A DNA stretch of 64,000 nucleotides. Origin: Sambucus nigra. Lineage: Eukaryota > Streptophyta > Magnoliopsida > Dipsacales > Adoxaceae. How positions within the stretch are numbered: the first letter of the stretch is position 1; every line of letters starts with the position of its first letter. The notes beneath the pieces are model-generated. The model had not been told where the DNA came from. It made no database searches and worked only from the letters and a program-made list of their open reading frames with translations. Made by a program: the position numbers and the translations under genes. The stretch covers positions 482,519,159 to 482,583,158 of the forward strand of contig OX422221.1 of assembly GCA_949130495.1 (NCBI GenBank), given 5' to 3'. Below are positions 10,384 through 21,635 of the stretch, in pieces.

Positions 10384-12303
10384 ACAGCAGAAACAGGTCC
10401 AAACCAACCAAGGTTGGTAAAAGGACTTGTGGACGTAGAGAAATCATTATATTCAAACTCAGACCAACCACGGTTGGTAAAAGGGTACGAGCAGATGACT
10501 GACGAGGAGCGAAAGATACCGGGGGATGATGGAAGAAAACAGCAGATATTTTATCGAGGAACTCTGACAGATAAGAAATTTGAAGACGAAATACCTACAT
10601 GGAGATTATATGTAGACGGATCATCCTGCACAGCTGGTTGTGGAGCAGGAATTGTTTTGATCACTCCAGACGAGATTGATATGGAATATGCTTTGCGATT
10701 CCAATTCAAAGCCTCTAATAATGAAGCGGAGTATGAGGCCATGATAGCAGGTCTTAGTCTAGCAAAGACTATAGAAGCACAACAAGTGATGGTATTCAGT
10801 GATTCTCAATTAATTGTGAATCAGATGATGGGAATATATGCGGTTAAAGGAGATTTAATGATCAAATATCATGCAAAGGTGATGAAATTGTTGACAGAAT
10901 TTGATGCCATTCAATTGGTGAGAATACCAAGGATGGAGAATGTACAAGCAGACGCACTGGCCCGACTAGCATCAGCTACTCGTACCGAGATGCGAAGAAC
11001 TATACCGATTGAAGTATTAGAAGGTCGGAGCATAGATGAAGATCTGACAATGAATGTGATTACCCTTGATTTAGGACCATCTTGGATGGATCCAATCAGG
11101 AAATATATTGAAGAGGGTGGATTGCCGGAGGACAAACTCGCTGCCAAGAAACTGAAGTATAAAGCTGCTCGGTATGTATTAACTAATGGTATTTTGTACA
11201 GACGAGGAATTATGGCAGGTTTGCAGAGATGCGTACATCCCACCGAGGTGAAAGAATTGATTGAAGAAATCCATGAAGGATCTTGTGGAGCTCATGTAGC
11301 AGGTCGAACACTTTTACAAAGAGTGATGACACAGGGATATTACTGGCCAACGATGAGGGCTGATTGTATAGCCTATGCCAAGAAATGTGACAAGTGCCAA
11401 CGTTTTTCCTCCATCCGACGAACTCCACAAGCATTGCTAACACCAATAACTTCCCCTTGGCCATTTGCCATGTGGGGAATTGATTTGGTTGGACCACTGC
11501 CGACCACCCGAGGAAGATTCAAATATCTCGTAGTTGCAGTGGACTATTTTACTAAGTGGGTGGAAGTTGAGCCTCTTATCGATATGACGTACGAGAAGGT
11601 ATACCAGTTTATATGGAAGAATATCATTTGTCGATATGGTCTCCCTCATGCTTTCATCACAGATCATGGAACACAATTTGATAATGAAGAATTTGCTGCC
11701 TATTGTCATCAGTCGAACGTTTTGAAGTTTCATTCAGCACCAGGCCATCCCCAAAGCAATGGACAGACTGAAGTGACGAACAGAACATTACTAAACGGGT
11801 TGAAAAAGAGGCTAAGTGAAGCTAAAGCAAATTGGATTAATGAGCTCCAATCAGTATTATGGGCCTACCGAACAACTCCCCGAGCAGCAACTGGAGAATC
11901 ACCATATATGCTAGCATTTGGAAGTGAGGCTGTGATACCGGCCGAGTTGGGTCTCCCAACGCATAGAGTGCTGAATTTCAACTCTCCGATCAGTGACTTG
12001 ATGAGAAGAATGGATTTGGATATGCTCGAAGAAGTAAGAGAAGAGGCAGCCATTAGGAATGCTGCTTATCAACAACGAACAGCTCTGTTCTACAACAAAA
12101 GGGTGAAGAAATGCGATTTGAAGGAGGGTGATTATGTGCTGAAGAAAGTCATTCAGAAACAGAATAAACTGGAAGCAAACTGGCATGGACCTTACCGAGT
12201 TACAGAGATTGTTCGACCTGGAACTTACAGAATAGCAACTCTAGAAGGAGAGGAATTTAAGAATGCATGGAATGCTGAACACCTGCGCAAGTATTATCAG
12301 TGA
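10384..12303 (+). pseudogene. Tat-1 pol part 2: archaeal-type RNase H and integrase
   Basis: This is in the same frame as part 1, after the in-frame TGA, and open to the natural stop at 12301-12303. First comes a second RNase H (LYVDGSSCTAGCGAGIVL, SNNEAEYEAMIAGL, VFSDSQLIVNQM), the additional archaeal-type domain known in Tat elements. The integrase follows with its zinc-binding H..H..C..C region (SCGAHVAGRTLLQR...CDKCQRF) and the catalytic core (GIDLVGPLP, FITDHGTQFD, SNGQTEVTNRTLL). It ends with a C-terminal GPYRV...PGTYRIATLEG region. The catalytic acidic residues appear intact; DHGTQF has H where N is usual. Two imperfect ACCAACC..GGTTGGT palindromes are encoded in the linker (10402-10480). 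Confidence 0.9.
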
Positions 12304-13267
12304 TATAAAATGTAAAGTATTTCTTTCATTATGAATAAAATGATGAATAAAATGAGGATGGTTCACCATTTTCTTTCTGTTGAAAGTTTTTCGGGGAATA
12401 CTAGTGTTGAACACTACACTGCTTGATAACAAGAAGAAGACTGCTCTACGGAGCCATGCTCTACGGAGCCATGCTCTACGGAGCCAAGCTCTACGGAGAA
12501 AAAGTGCTATAAGTAGCCAACCTCCTTTGGTTAGGAGGACATGCTCTACGGAGCCAAGCTCTACGGAGCAAAAGTGCTATAAGTAGCCAACCTCCTTTGG
12601 TTAGGAGGACAAGCTCTACGGAGCGCTCTACGGAGCAAAAGTGCTATAAGTAGCCAACCTCCTTTGGTTAGGAGGACAAGCTCTACGGAGCAAAAGTGCT
12701 ATAAGTAGCCAACCTCCTTTGGTTAGGAGGACATGCTCCAAGGAGCCAAAAAGTTCGAAAGAACCCTACTACTCCTTTGATTAGGAGGTGTATACCAGCA
12801 TGATCAACTACGGTTGGTAAGACTTTATATACTCTCGCATTACAGCTTATGTTGGTAGGGAGGTAACATTATTACAAAAAGTTCTTTAAAGAACAAAATA
12901 TTCCAAACTGTACCAAGTATGGTTGGTCGGGGATAAAAACCCACCAACTGTAGTTGGTCGATGAGGACAAAAGTATTGACCTTAGTTGGTCGGACACATG
13001 TTTATATTTGAAATTGAACCAAGTATGTCTGGTCGGGGATAGAAACCCATCAACTGTGGTTGGTCGACAAACATTATTTATCCACCTTGGTTGGTTGGAA
13101 ACAATTTTGAACAATTTATGCTTATTATAAATTCTAAGTTGGTTGATGAACCATATAATTTGCAAACAGAAAAATAGCTATTGGCAAAACAGAAAATGAA
13201 ATTCTTTCATTAAGATAAAAATGTATTACATGTTACATGTATGTGCTAACTATTACATTAAAGATTC
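12304..13267 (+). other. Tat-1 spacer between pol and the antisense gene
   Basis: No sense-strand gene. It holds the tandem repeat at 12443-12745 and, from about 12800 to 13100, at least six more copies of a GGTTGGT-centred imperfect palindrome (for example CCAACTGTAGTTGGTCG near 12944). The 3' end of the antisense gene's transcript probably falls in its right part. Confidence 0.7.
12443..12745 (+). repeat. Retand-like tandem repeat array
   Basis: The unit has two parts. One is GCTCTACGGAGC (A/T-rich tail), itself repeated in tandem at the left end with a 15-base period. The other is a longer part containing AAAAGTGCTATAAGTAGCC followed by CCTCCTTTGGTTAGGAGG, a hairpin-capable sequence. Four copies of the long part are visible and are nearly identical. 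Confidence 0.9.
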
Positions 13268-16200
13268 CTACTCTATTGGTTTCTTTCCTTTATCTTTTGA
13301 GACAGGTTCCTCGCCAGCAGGAGGATCCTCTAGACAAAGAGGAGAATTAATAAAGTTCATGTCCTTCAGCATTCTGACATTCATTATTGTAGGAGTGTCC
13401 AACAGGTGCTCAGGACGAGATACTTCAACTTGAGAATGAAGGTTATAATCACCAAGATATTTAGAGATCAAACTCCGAGGAATGGAACGAGCAGGAATCC
13501 ATGCCATATCCAATTTATAGGGAGGAACAGGCAAGTCTAGCAATCCAGGAGCATGATAATCCCATAAATAATGACCTCGTTCCAATTTTAATACACCCAG
13601 GGCGTTCAACCATCCCTGCTTATAACCTTCGTTGTTAGCATTTTCAATGCGATCATCCAAATGATAAAGAGCTTCGTTATAGCCTGCATTCCAGAACTCC
13701 CGAGGCTGTTTATGGAATTGGAAAGTTAATCTATCTACTTGCTCGAGAAAGTTCTTGATAAGAGCATCTTTATTATTCAGAGCAGACTTCATCGCAGCCA
13801 GTTGATCCTCTAAAGATAAGTTTTTCTTAGACAAATCAGACAGAGCACGATCCTTAACATTCAGTTGGAATGCTTGAGTTTCCAGAGTAGATTGGGTGCG
13901 AGATTCTTCAACACTGCGGCTAAGAACTCTTGATCGGCTCCGAGAAGCAACTGGAGAATTTTGCTCCTCGACGATTCTTCCTCGTCCCCGAGAACTCCTT
14001 CCTCGTCCCCGAGCAGTCACAGGAATAATAGACTTTTTCAAGTCGTCCAACTCTTGCCTTAGTTTGGCGTTTTCAACCTCTAGAAACGAAAAACCTTCAT
14101 CAGTAACTGGTACTAATGCAGTAGAAGAGGAGGCAGCGGATTCATATTGAGCCAATCTTTTCTGCAGACTATTATTTTCTTGTTCCAGGATCTCGGCAAT
14201 TTGTCGGCAGGCTTCAACTTCACCTTTTAGGGTCCTTTCCCTAATGTCATATGCAGCAATGATCTTTTTATGACCTGTATCAGAGGAAAGTTGTTGATAT
14301 CTATTTTCATATTCCTTGTGTAATGAAGCCATCGATTCATTGTGCTGACCTTGGAGATCCTCTAAGGAACAATGCAGCTCTTCAATCAAGTCATAATAAG
14401 CGACATTGTTAGCTACAGCTCGGTCGAGTAAATCTTTCAAGTACCGATAAGCCTCAGTCGCCTGTTCTGAAGCATCATGACCAAGAATGTCAGCAATTTC
14501 AGAAGAACTAAGGTCCGTATGACCAGCCCAATAGTATCGGTGACATTGCTGCATCAGCTCGGTATCATGAGAAGAGATTAATTCCATTCTAGCAACAAAC
14601 TAAAGACAAGGAAAAGACAACAATCAACAAAGAATCATCAATAACAGCGATGAGTAAAGAAGTATTTTATTAGATCATAAAATGGTTACATTGTTCGATT
14701 ACAAATGATGAAAGATAGAAATGATACCGAACAACTTCACACCTTTTCCTTGTCTCCCAAGACTTTCTCGGGAGGCTGGGACGAGGAGCTCGGTTGCTCG
14801 GTGATAACAACAGCTTGATCAGCAGAAATCTTCTCGGCAGGAGGAGGCATAGAAGAAATATCCTCGATGACAGAGGGTTGAGAAGCAGAGATTGGGACAT
14901 CCACATCCATGGAAGACTCATCTGAAGCAGGTTCATCTTCTTCTTCTTCCACAATTGGTGGAGGAGGACCAGGGAGATGCCGTTGGAATAGCTCGGAATC
15001 GTCTTGGATTTTTAGCTCTTGTAGAGCAGCTACCCAACCGTCATGGAAGTATTTCAACTCCCCATATTGGACTTGGGATGTCATAGCAGCAATCCCTTTA
15101 TCCCATCCTTTCTCCCAACCAGCACTGAAATGTTTCTTGACTACAGCTTTTCTTTTCAACTTCTCCGAGGAGAGTTTGACATCCAATTGTTCTTTCTGGA
15201 TTTTGATGTCTCGCAGGATAGACAGTTCTTTTTCTGCCTTCTTCAGTTGGTCATCGCACTTTTGCTGATTGACCTCTAAGCTTTTCACCTTCTCCTCCAA
15301 ATTCTTGGAGGTTTCAGCCATCTTCATCTTATCAGCCTCAGCTGCAGCCAACTTTTTCTCCCAGGCAGTTTTCTCCTCGACGTACTGCTGGCGAGATTCT
15401 TTCACAGATTGGGCTAAACCCAAGAAGGCATCGTCAACATCGGACGAGGAACTGGAAGCTTTAATAGCTTGATATTTCTTCACGATGGTATTGAAGCAGT
15501 TCACCAACTGAAAGATGAGAAAAACAATAAAGTCAATACAAATGCAAGAATTCAAGAAAAAGAAAGAAAGACCAAAGGTATGAGAAATTTACTGAAGAAA
15601 GATGGCGAGCAGCTAGGGATGTCAGTGTATCCCTAGGAATCTTTTCATCAACCCCGAGAACCTCAGGTATAACTGAGCTCGTTGAAGAACTCGGAAGAAG
15701 GATTTTTGAAACACTACTACCACCAGCGGGTAGAGAAGATGCAGTTCCAGCAAGATTAACCGAAGATGATTTCCTCAATCTCTTCAAAGGAGGGTCAGCA
15801 GCATCAACCAAGGAAGAAGTCTTAGTCGGAGATATTGTAATTACATCAGCACTAGCACTTTTCTTGCTCGGGGCCACTGGGGGCTTCTCGGCAACTTTGG
15901 AGGAACTAGCATCTACTTTTTTAGTCCCCTCTGGGACATCAATTTTGCCTTTCTGTGCTCCAACAGCAGAAGAAATTTCACCAAATAGAGCAGGAGGAGC
16001 TCTTTTCTTGCCCATTCTCTGAGATGGGGGGATATGAGAATCTGAAGATGAACTTTCTGGTGTTGAGGCTGGTTCAACAGGGCGAGCAGTATAAGAGGTT
16101 GTGTAGCTCTTATACTGCAGCAAATATGATGCAGACCTAATATGCTCGTCTGCAATTGTCTTATGCAAATTCCAGATAAGTTTTAAATGCTTGATATTCA

Positions 16201-16830
16201 CTTCCGACTCTTTTGGAGTTTTTCTTTTACTATCAACTGCAAATAAATACATAAATTTCAGTTATACATTTTGTCAAACATGATGAAAACGCAATTTCAT
16301 AAGTAAAATAAAATGAAAAATAAACCTATCCCATTGCCGTATGGGGGGCATCTGGGACCGTTGTATACTTCATTCCCAGATAAAGGCGCGTGTTGCCAAT
16401 TTTTTATGACCAACCCATGCTCAAAATAATCTCTATTTGAATCAGGGAGGTTAACTACAAGGGCTCTATTTAAAAACCTAGTTTTTAAATAATAAACATT
16501 ATCTAAAGTGGCCCATTTATAGCAGTACATGATTTCTGGGATCCCTATACGAGTCCCATGAGTTAGATTTAACTTGTGCACCCCGTTAATTATTCTCCAT
16601 GAATTGGGGGCTATTTTTGCAGGAACAAGATCAAAATATTGACAAAACTCAAGACATAATGGGTTTGGTGGAAAAGAAAAACCACATTCAGCAATGAAAA
16701 GACTGGGGAACCAATGTCCCTCAGCCAATCGAAAGTAATCTAAAGGCTCAGAAAGAACCTCTAGAGTTACCCAAGAAGGAATGGAAAAGTCAGAACGAAA
16801 TTTCTCAGCAGATTCAACAATATAAACCAT
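13268..16830 (-). CDS. Intact spliced antisense gene of Tat-1 (four predicted exons)
   Basis: This is an additional antisense gene of the kind known in Tat-lineage elements; its function is unknown. Predicted exons, 5' to 3' on the minus strand, are 16830-16326, 16236-15593, 15507-14743 and 14599-13268. The introns are 89, 85 and 143 bases long, all GT...AG with pyrimidine-rich acceptors. Their phases (1, 0, 0) join without shift or stop, giving about 1081 codons. The start is the ATG of MVYIVESAEKF. Exon 1 resembles the 'putative gypsy type transposon' family (FPPNPLCLEF, PAKIAPNSWRIINGV). Exon 2 is Ser/Pro-rich and basic (GKKRAPP, PLKRLRKSS), perhaps with a nuclear signal. Exons 3 and 4 are heptad-rich coiled coils, each ending in a related Gly/Trp motif (DGWVAALQELKI, QGWLNALGVLKL). 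Exon 4 also has an RGRGRSSRGRGR stretch. Alternatively exon 3 ends at the stop at 14737 and 14587-13268 is a second gene (439 aa). Confidence 0.75.
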
Positions 16831-16997
16831 ATTGAATAAAAGAGATGCAGAAGAAAGGAAGAAGATCTTACAGAAAGAAAGGAGATATGTTGACAACGAA
16901 CGGAAACAATGATGAACACACAAGAGAGAGGAAGAGAATAGAAAACTTGAATGCAGAAAATTGGAAAGTGTAGACGACGGTATGGTTACCAAAGGAG

Positions 16998-17005
16998 TTT
17001 AAATA
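16998..17005 (-). promoter_or_regulatory. Candidate TATA box of the antisense gene
   Basis: On the minus strand TATTTAAA lies about 170 bases before the ATG at 16830, with a CCAAT sequence a few bases upstream of it (about 17012-17017). A TATAAAAG sequence lies upstream of the related fragment Q (41771-41780 region, minus strand). The promoter role is inferred from position only. Confidence 0.45.
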
Positions 17006-17235
17006 CTTTGCATTGGGAAGCGGCGAAAGAAATGATTACTAAAAAGAAACTACTGAACTTCCGGCGTCTAAAAAGACAAAAGTTGCACGAAGATCGAAGC
17101 GCTTATAAAAAAGGCGGAAACTGCGAAATGAGAAGGAAATTTGAATACAATGTTCCTAAAACCCAGGAAGGTCATTTAATATTACCATATACCGAGAAAG
17201 AATGTCCCATACTCCTCAAAGTTCGAAATATGAAA

Positions 17236-17248
17236 CATTGGGGGCTTC
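17236..17248 (+). other. Tat-1 polypurine tract
   Basis: CATTGGGGGCTTC directly precedes the 3' LTR. A related TTGGGGGCT sequence precedes the LTR of fragment P (about 39299-39307). Confidence 0.65.
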
Positions 17249-17834
17249 TGTTGATACCAAAATTAATATGCTGATGTGGACGAATAGTATGAAGACACGT
17301 GTCAATCTACGTGGCACAATAACAGCGAGGAAGATCATTTCCCGACCAACCATGTTTCTTTCCGAGCAACGAGAATATACCGAGGAACTCTATCATGCCG
17401 AGGAACTCCATCCGAGGAACTCCATCATCCCGAGATACTCTAAGCACTCCGAAGAACTCTTTATTAACGAGCAACTAAGGCGGTCCGAACTGCACCTCGG
17501 CCGTATCATCAATTATCAGGCGGACAACTGTTCAACTATTCATTAGATTCTTGACGCACACGCTGCATTAAATGTATTACCCATTCATATGTATATCATT
17601 TAATGTATTGGACCTTTCATGTACAGCCTTGAGGCTATAAATACCTTGTATCAATCCCATTCAAAGGGACCGGAATTTCTTGAAAGAACTTGTAATCAAG
17701 AATTCCACAAACACTCAGCAATAACATAACAGTGGACGTAGGCTTTATTCATAGCCGAACCACTTTAAAAATCTTTGTTTTATTTATTTATCTGTGATTG
17801 AATAATTAGAGCAATCTAGTTTTTTACATCAACA
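17249..17834 (+). mobile_element. Tat-1 3' LTR
   Basis: 586 bases, TGTTGATACC...TTTACATCAACA, followed by the target duplication ATGAT. It is almost identical to the 5' LTR. TATA box at 17636-17643. Confidence 0.95.
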
Positions 17835-20800
17835 ATGATGGTGCACTAGACTCGGGTGTTAAGGGTCCTAGTCGACAATGGAAATTAAGCTAATGTTATA
17901 TTTTATAGATGCTTTAAGAATTGCGGGATGAGAGAGAGAAAATCAAAGTCATACCATAGACCTCTTATCGATTTTTTGGGGGTGAAGGTGTCCCCCTAAG
18001 GAAAAATTGAGCTTGAGAGTACAATTGGTACCTGGTCAATCTATCGAAAGGATAAAATTCATTTTCTTGTCTTGGACGAGAACGTCCACTCGGCATACAA
18101 CATCATAGTTGGAAGGGACAGATTGAAGATGTTTGAAGTTGTCCCATATGTCGTTCACCAATGTCTGAAGTTCCCCACGAGCTATGGGATTGGCGTGGTG
18201 AAAGGAAATCAAGTAAAATCCCACAAGTGATACTACACATCGGCAGAATAGGAAGAACAAAATAAACTTACCAGCACTTATCAGATAGAGACCCTGGACC
18301 CTCGAGATGAAGATAAGTTAATCCAGAGGCTAGGTAGTTGAAGAGATAGAGCTAGTGATGTTGGATGATAAACACCCAGAACGGATAGTTTAGATCGAAT
18401 CATCACGGGATCTATCTCTTAAGAACGAATTAGCAAAGTTCTTGATAAGGATAAAGAATGTGTTCGCTTGGACCCATAGAGACATGTCGAGTATATATCT
18501 AGAGTTACTATTATACATGATCAATATAGTAAAAAAGGTTAAACCGATAAACAAAAAATGCTATGTATTTAGTGAGGAGGAGGATATTATAATACAATAT
18601 GAGGTAAACTTTAAAAGGTAGATTTTATAAAAAAATGTCAAATGCCATGAATGGCTCTCAAATGTGGTCATGGTTAGAAAGAACAACGAAAATTGGCATG
18701 TGTGTGTTGACTTCACAGACCTCAAAAGGTATGTTCCAAATATCATTATCCTTTACCCAAGATTGACCAGCTAGTCTATGCCACTAGGGATTTATGGATC
18801 CCTACTCGGCTACAATCAGATAAAAATAAAGCCAAAAAATGGGAAAAACCCTCATTTATCACCGGTTGAGGTACCTACTATGACAATGTCATGCCCTTTG
18901 GGATAAAAATGTTAGAGTGATATTTCAAAGATTGGTTAATAAGGCTTTTGAAGATCGGATTGGTAAAACCACGAACATCTACATCGATAACATGCTGAAT
19001 AAGAGTAAGAGATAAACCGATCACGTGATCTTGGAAAAACTTTTAACAAGATGGAAAAGAATCAGATGAAGCTCAACCTTGCAAAATATGTCTTTGGGGT
19101 CAAGGAGGGAAAGTTTCTGGGCTTCATAGTCAACAAAATGGGTATAGAGGATAAATTGGACGAAATTCAAGCATTGATTAACATTCAACCTCCTGCGAGC
19201 AAAACAAGAGATTCAAAGGTTAACAAGACGCGTTGCTAGACTGGACAGATTTATGTCAAGATCCACAAAGAAATGTCTCACACTCTTCAAGGTGCTGCAA
19301 AAGACCTTCAAATTGAATGACGAGTGTGATGAAGTATTCATGGAACTGAATAGGTATTTTCGATCTGCGATATTATTATCTTGGCCGGTATTATGGTAAA
19401 AATTCTAGTTTCCGAATCAACTATCAATTCGGCATTAGTCTGACAAGAAACAAGGGTGAAAAGTCCTATTTACTACACTAACAAGGCGTACTATGGAGCA
19501 CAAATCTGGTAACCTAGGCTAGAGATGTTATCCTTAGCCTTGATTAAAATTTCTCAAAAATTAAAATTGTACTGCCAAGCACATATTATCATCGTGTATA
19601 TGTACTTTCTTCGGTCATATGTTGTTCATAAACCTGAGAAATCATGAGGACCGATGGCTTAGGAAGTAGAATTAGGAAATTAAAATATTCACTATGAACC
19701 CATAATTAGAATTAAAGGTCAAGAAGTTGTCAATCTTATCATAGAGTTTACTAATTAAGAAAATACTACCGAGCATACCTTTCTGAAAGAGAGCTCGTAG
19801 TTTAGCCAATCGAGAAGACTTCTACGAAACATAACTCAAGAAAATTCTAGTCAATCAGATTGTCGATAGATCAAAGGCATCGGCTCAGTAAGAAGAAAAG
19901 ACCCACGACCTGGTGGAAATGAAATAACTGTTCAAAATAGGGGTTTAGTGGAAGGAAGTTTTTATGAAGAACCCCTGATCTAGCAACTGTTCGTAGATGG
20001 ATCATTATATGCCAACGATAATGGGGATGTTTTGATAATCACAACTCCTGACGGGGGAGATGTAGAGTATAACCTTAGGTTACACTTTAAGGCTTCCAAT
20101 AATAAGGCAGAATATGAAGCCCTCATAATAGATCTTGAATTAGCATCATCACTAGAAGTCGAGCAGTTGTCAATGCACAGTGCTTCTTAGGTCATTGTAA
20201 ATTAAGTCCTCGAAGTTTATGAGGTAAGAGAATAATCTATAACAAAGTACTTGGCTAAAGTGAAGGAATTATTATCAAAATTTCCAACTGTTCAGATGGT
20301 CAGGGTACCAAGGGTTGAAAATTAAAGGCATATACACTTGATCATTTGGCATTAGCCACTAGAATGGAGATAAGAAGAACAATACCTGTGGAAATCTAAT
20401 GCACCCCAGTAATGACAAAAAATGCATTTTTTCACGGAACGTATACTTGGGAACTCCCTAGAAGGATACAACCGAATCATATCTACACATTGGAGTAGTT
20501 TTGACATATCCAATATAGGCGAGGAGAATCCACTACAAAGCCCTATTGGAAAGTGAAATACTATTCAGAAGAGGATTTATCATATCGCTGCTTTGGTATG
20601 TCCACCCCGACAAAGTAAATAGTTTGATAAAATAAGTACATAAGGATTCATGTCAAGCCCACTCGGCGCGCAAATCTCTGTTGAAACGAGTTCTTCTAAA
20701 GGGTACTATTGGCCCATTATGAAATAAGACTGTACAAATTATGCAAAGATATGCTATAAGTGCCAGAAGTACATCATGATCCACAAGAGTCTAAGAGTTG

Positions 20801-21635
20801 TATTAACACCGATCACTTCCCCTTGCCCCTTCGCCATGTAAGGGATTGATATTATTATCCCTTTGTCTAAGACAAGTGATAGGTTCAATTATTTGGTCTT
20901 ACCAATGGATTACTTCCCTAAATGGGTAGAGGTTGAGCCCTTGATTCAGATGCATTTACGACAAAGTCTTCCATTTTATATGAAAGAACATTATATGTCA
21001 GTGTAGAATGCATTATGGTACCTAGTTTGACAACAAAGAATTCTATGATTATTGTATTTGATCCAAGTTCCAGAAACTACACGAACCACTTGGTCATCCA
21101 TAGTGAAATGGAGAGACAGAGGTGACAAATAAAACTCTACTTGGCGGAATGAAGAAAATGTTAGATGACGTGAATGGAAATTGGATCAATTAGCTATAGA
21201 GCATGATTTTCGCATACAAAATAAAGCCAAGAACGACAACGGGCGAGACTCCATCCATCAGTTACTCAATTTAAACTCACTAAGGAGAGATCTAATGAGA
21301 AGGATCAACCTGTATCTAGTGGAAAAATTAAGGGAGAGTGCGACACTACGAGTGGTAGCCAACCAACAAAGGACTAATTGTTTGTATAACAAACTGTTAA
21401 ACCGAGCAACTTGAAAGAAGGATATTACGTACTCAAGAAGGTCATTTAAAAATGGAACAAAGTGGAACTCAATTGGCATGACCCATACAGAGTATCAATA
21501 GTTATATGACCTGGAACTTATAGAATTGAAACCCTAGAAGGTTAGTAGTGTAAGAACTCGTGGAATTTTGAGACTTTGACAACCACAATTGATAGATTGT
21601 GGAGATCAAATATGTAAAATTCCTTAAATTCCTTT
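17835..21635 (+). pseudogene. Old Tat element pol, right copy, second piece
   Basis: Heavily decayed pol of an older Tat relative, continuing from 5847. Recognisable blocks in order: protease-like VDN near 17870; HFLVLDENVHSAYNIIVGRDRLKMFEVVP near 18056-18140; reverse-transcriptase blocks near 18750-19060 with a decayed YVDDM region (YIDNM); FGVKEGKFLGFIVNKMGIE at 19090-19150; the archaeal-type RNase H LFVDGSLY...NNKAEYEALI near 19987-20130; and integrase zinc and core regions near 20640-21130. It contains dozens of stops and frameshifts and has no coding capacity. Its end joins an antisense solo LTR at CCTTT. Confidence 0.8.

Larger units (their letters stand above)
5848..17834 (+). mobile_element. 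Tat-1: young full-length Tat/Retand-type Ty3/gypsy retrotransposon
   Basis: A complete element of about 12.0 kb with two 586-base LTRs (TG...CA) flanked by the target duplication ATGAT (5843-5847 and 17835-17839). The order is LTR, primer site, gag, protease, reverse transcriptase, RNase H, second (archaeal-type) RNase H, integrase, a tandem-repeat block, an antisense gene, polypurine tract and LTR. The dual RNase H and the extra antisense ORF are known traits of the Tat lineage, and the tandem repeat downstream of pol is a trait described for Retand elements. The two LTRs differ at only two positions that I could find, so the insertion is recent. The gag-pol frame is nevertheless broken three times. 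It sits inside an older Tat relative. Confidence 0.93.

Noticed and set aside
8554..12186. Several 80-110 codon minus-strand frames inside Tat-1 pol (and 60914-62322 in Tat-2)
   Set aside because: They are shadows of the conserved pol frame, with no independent similarity. The real antisense gene lies downstream of pol.
12443..12745. Possible CRISPR-like array
   Set aside because: The units are contiguous tandem repeats without unique spacers, located inside a plant retrotransposon.
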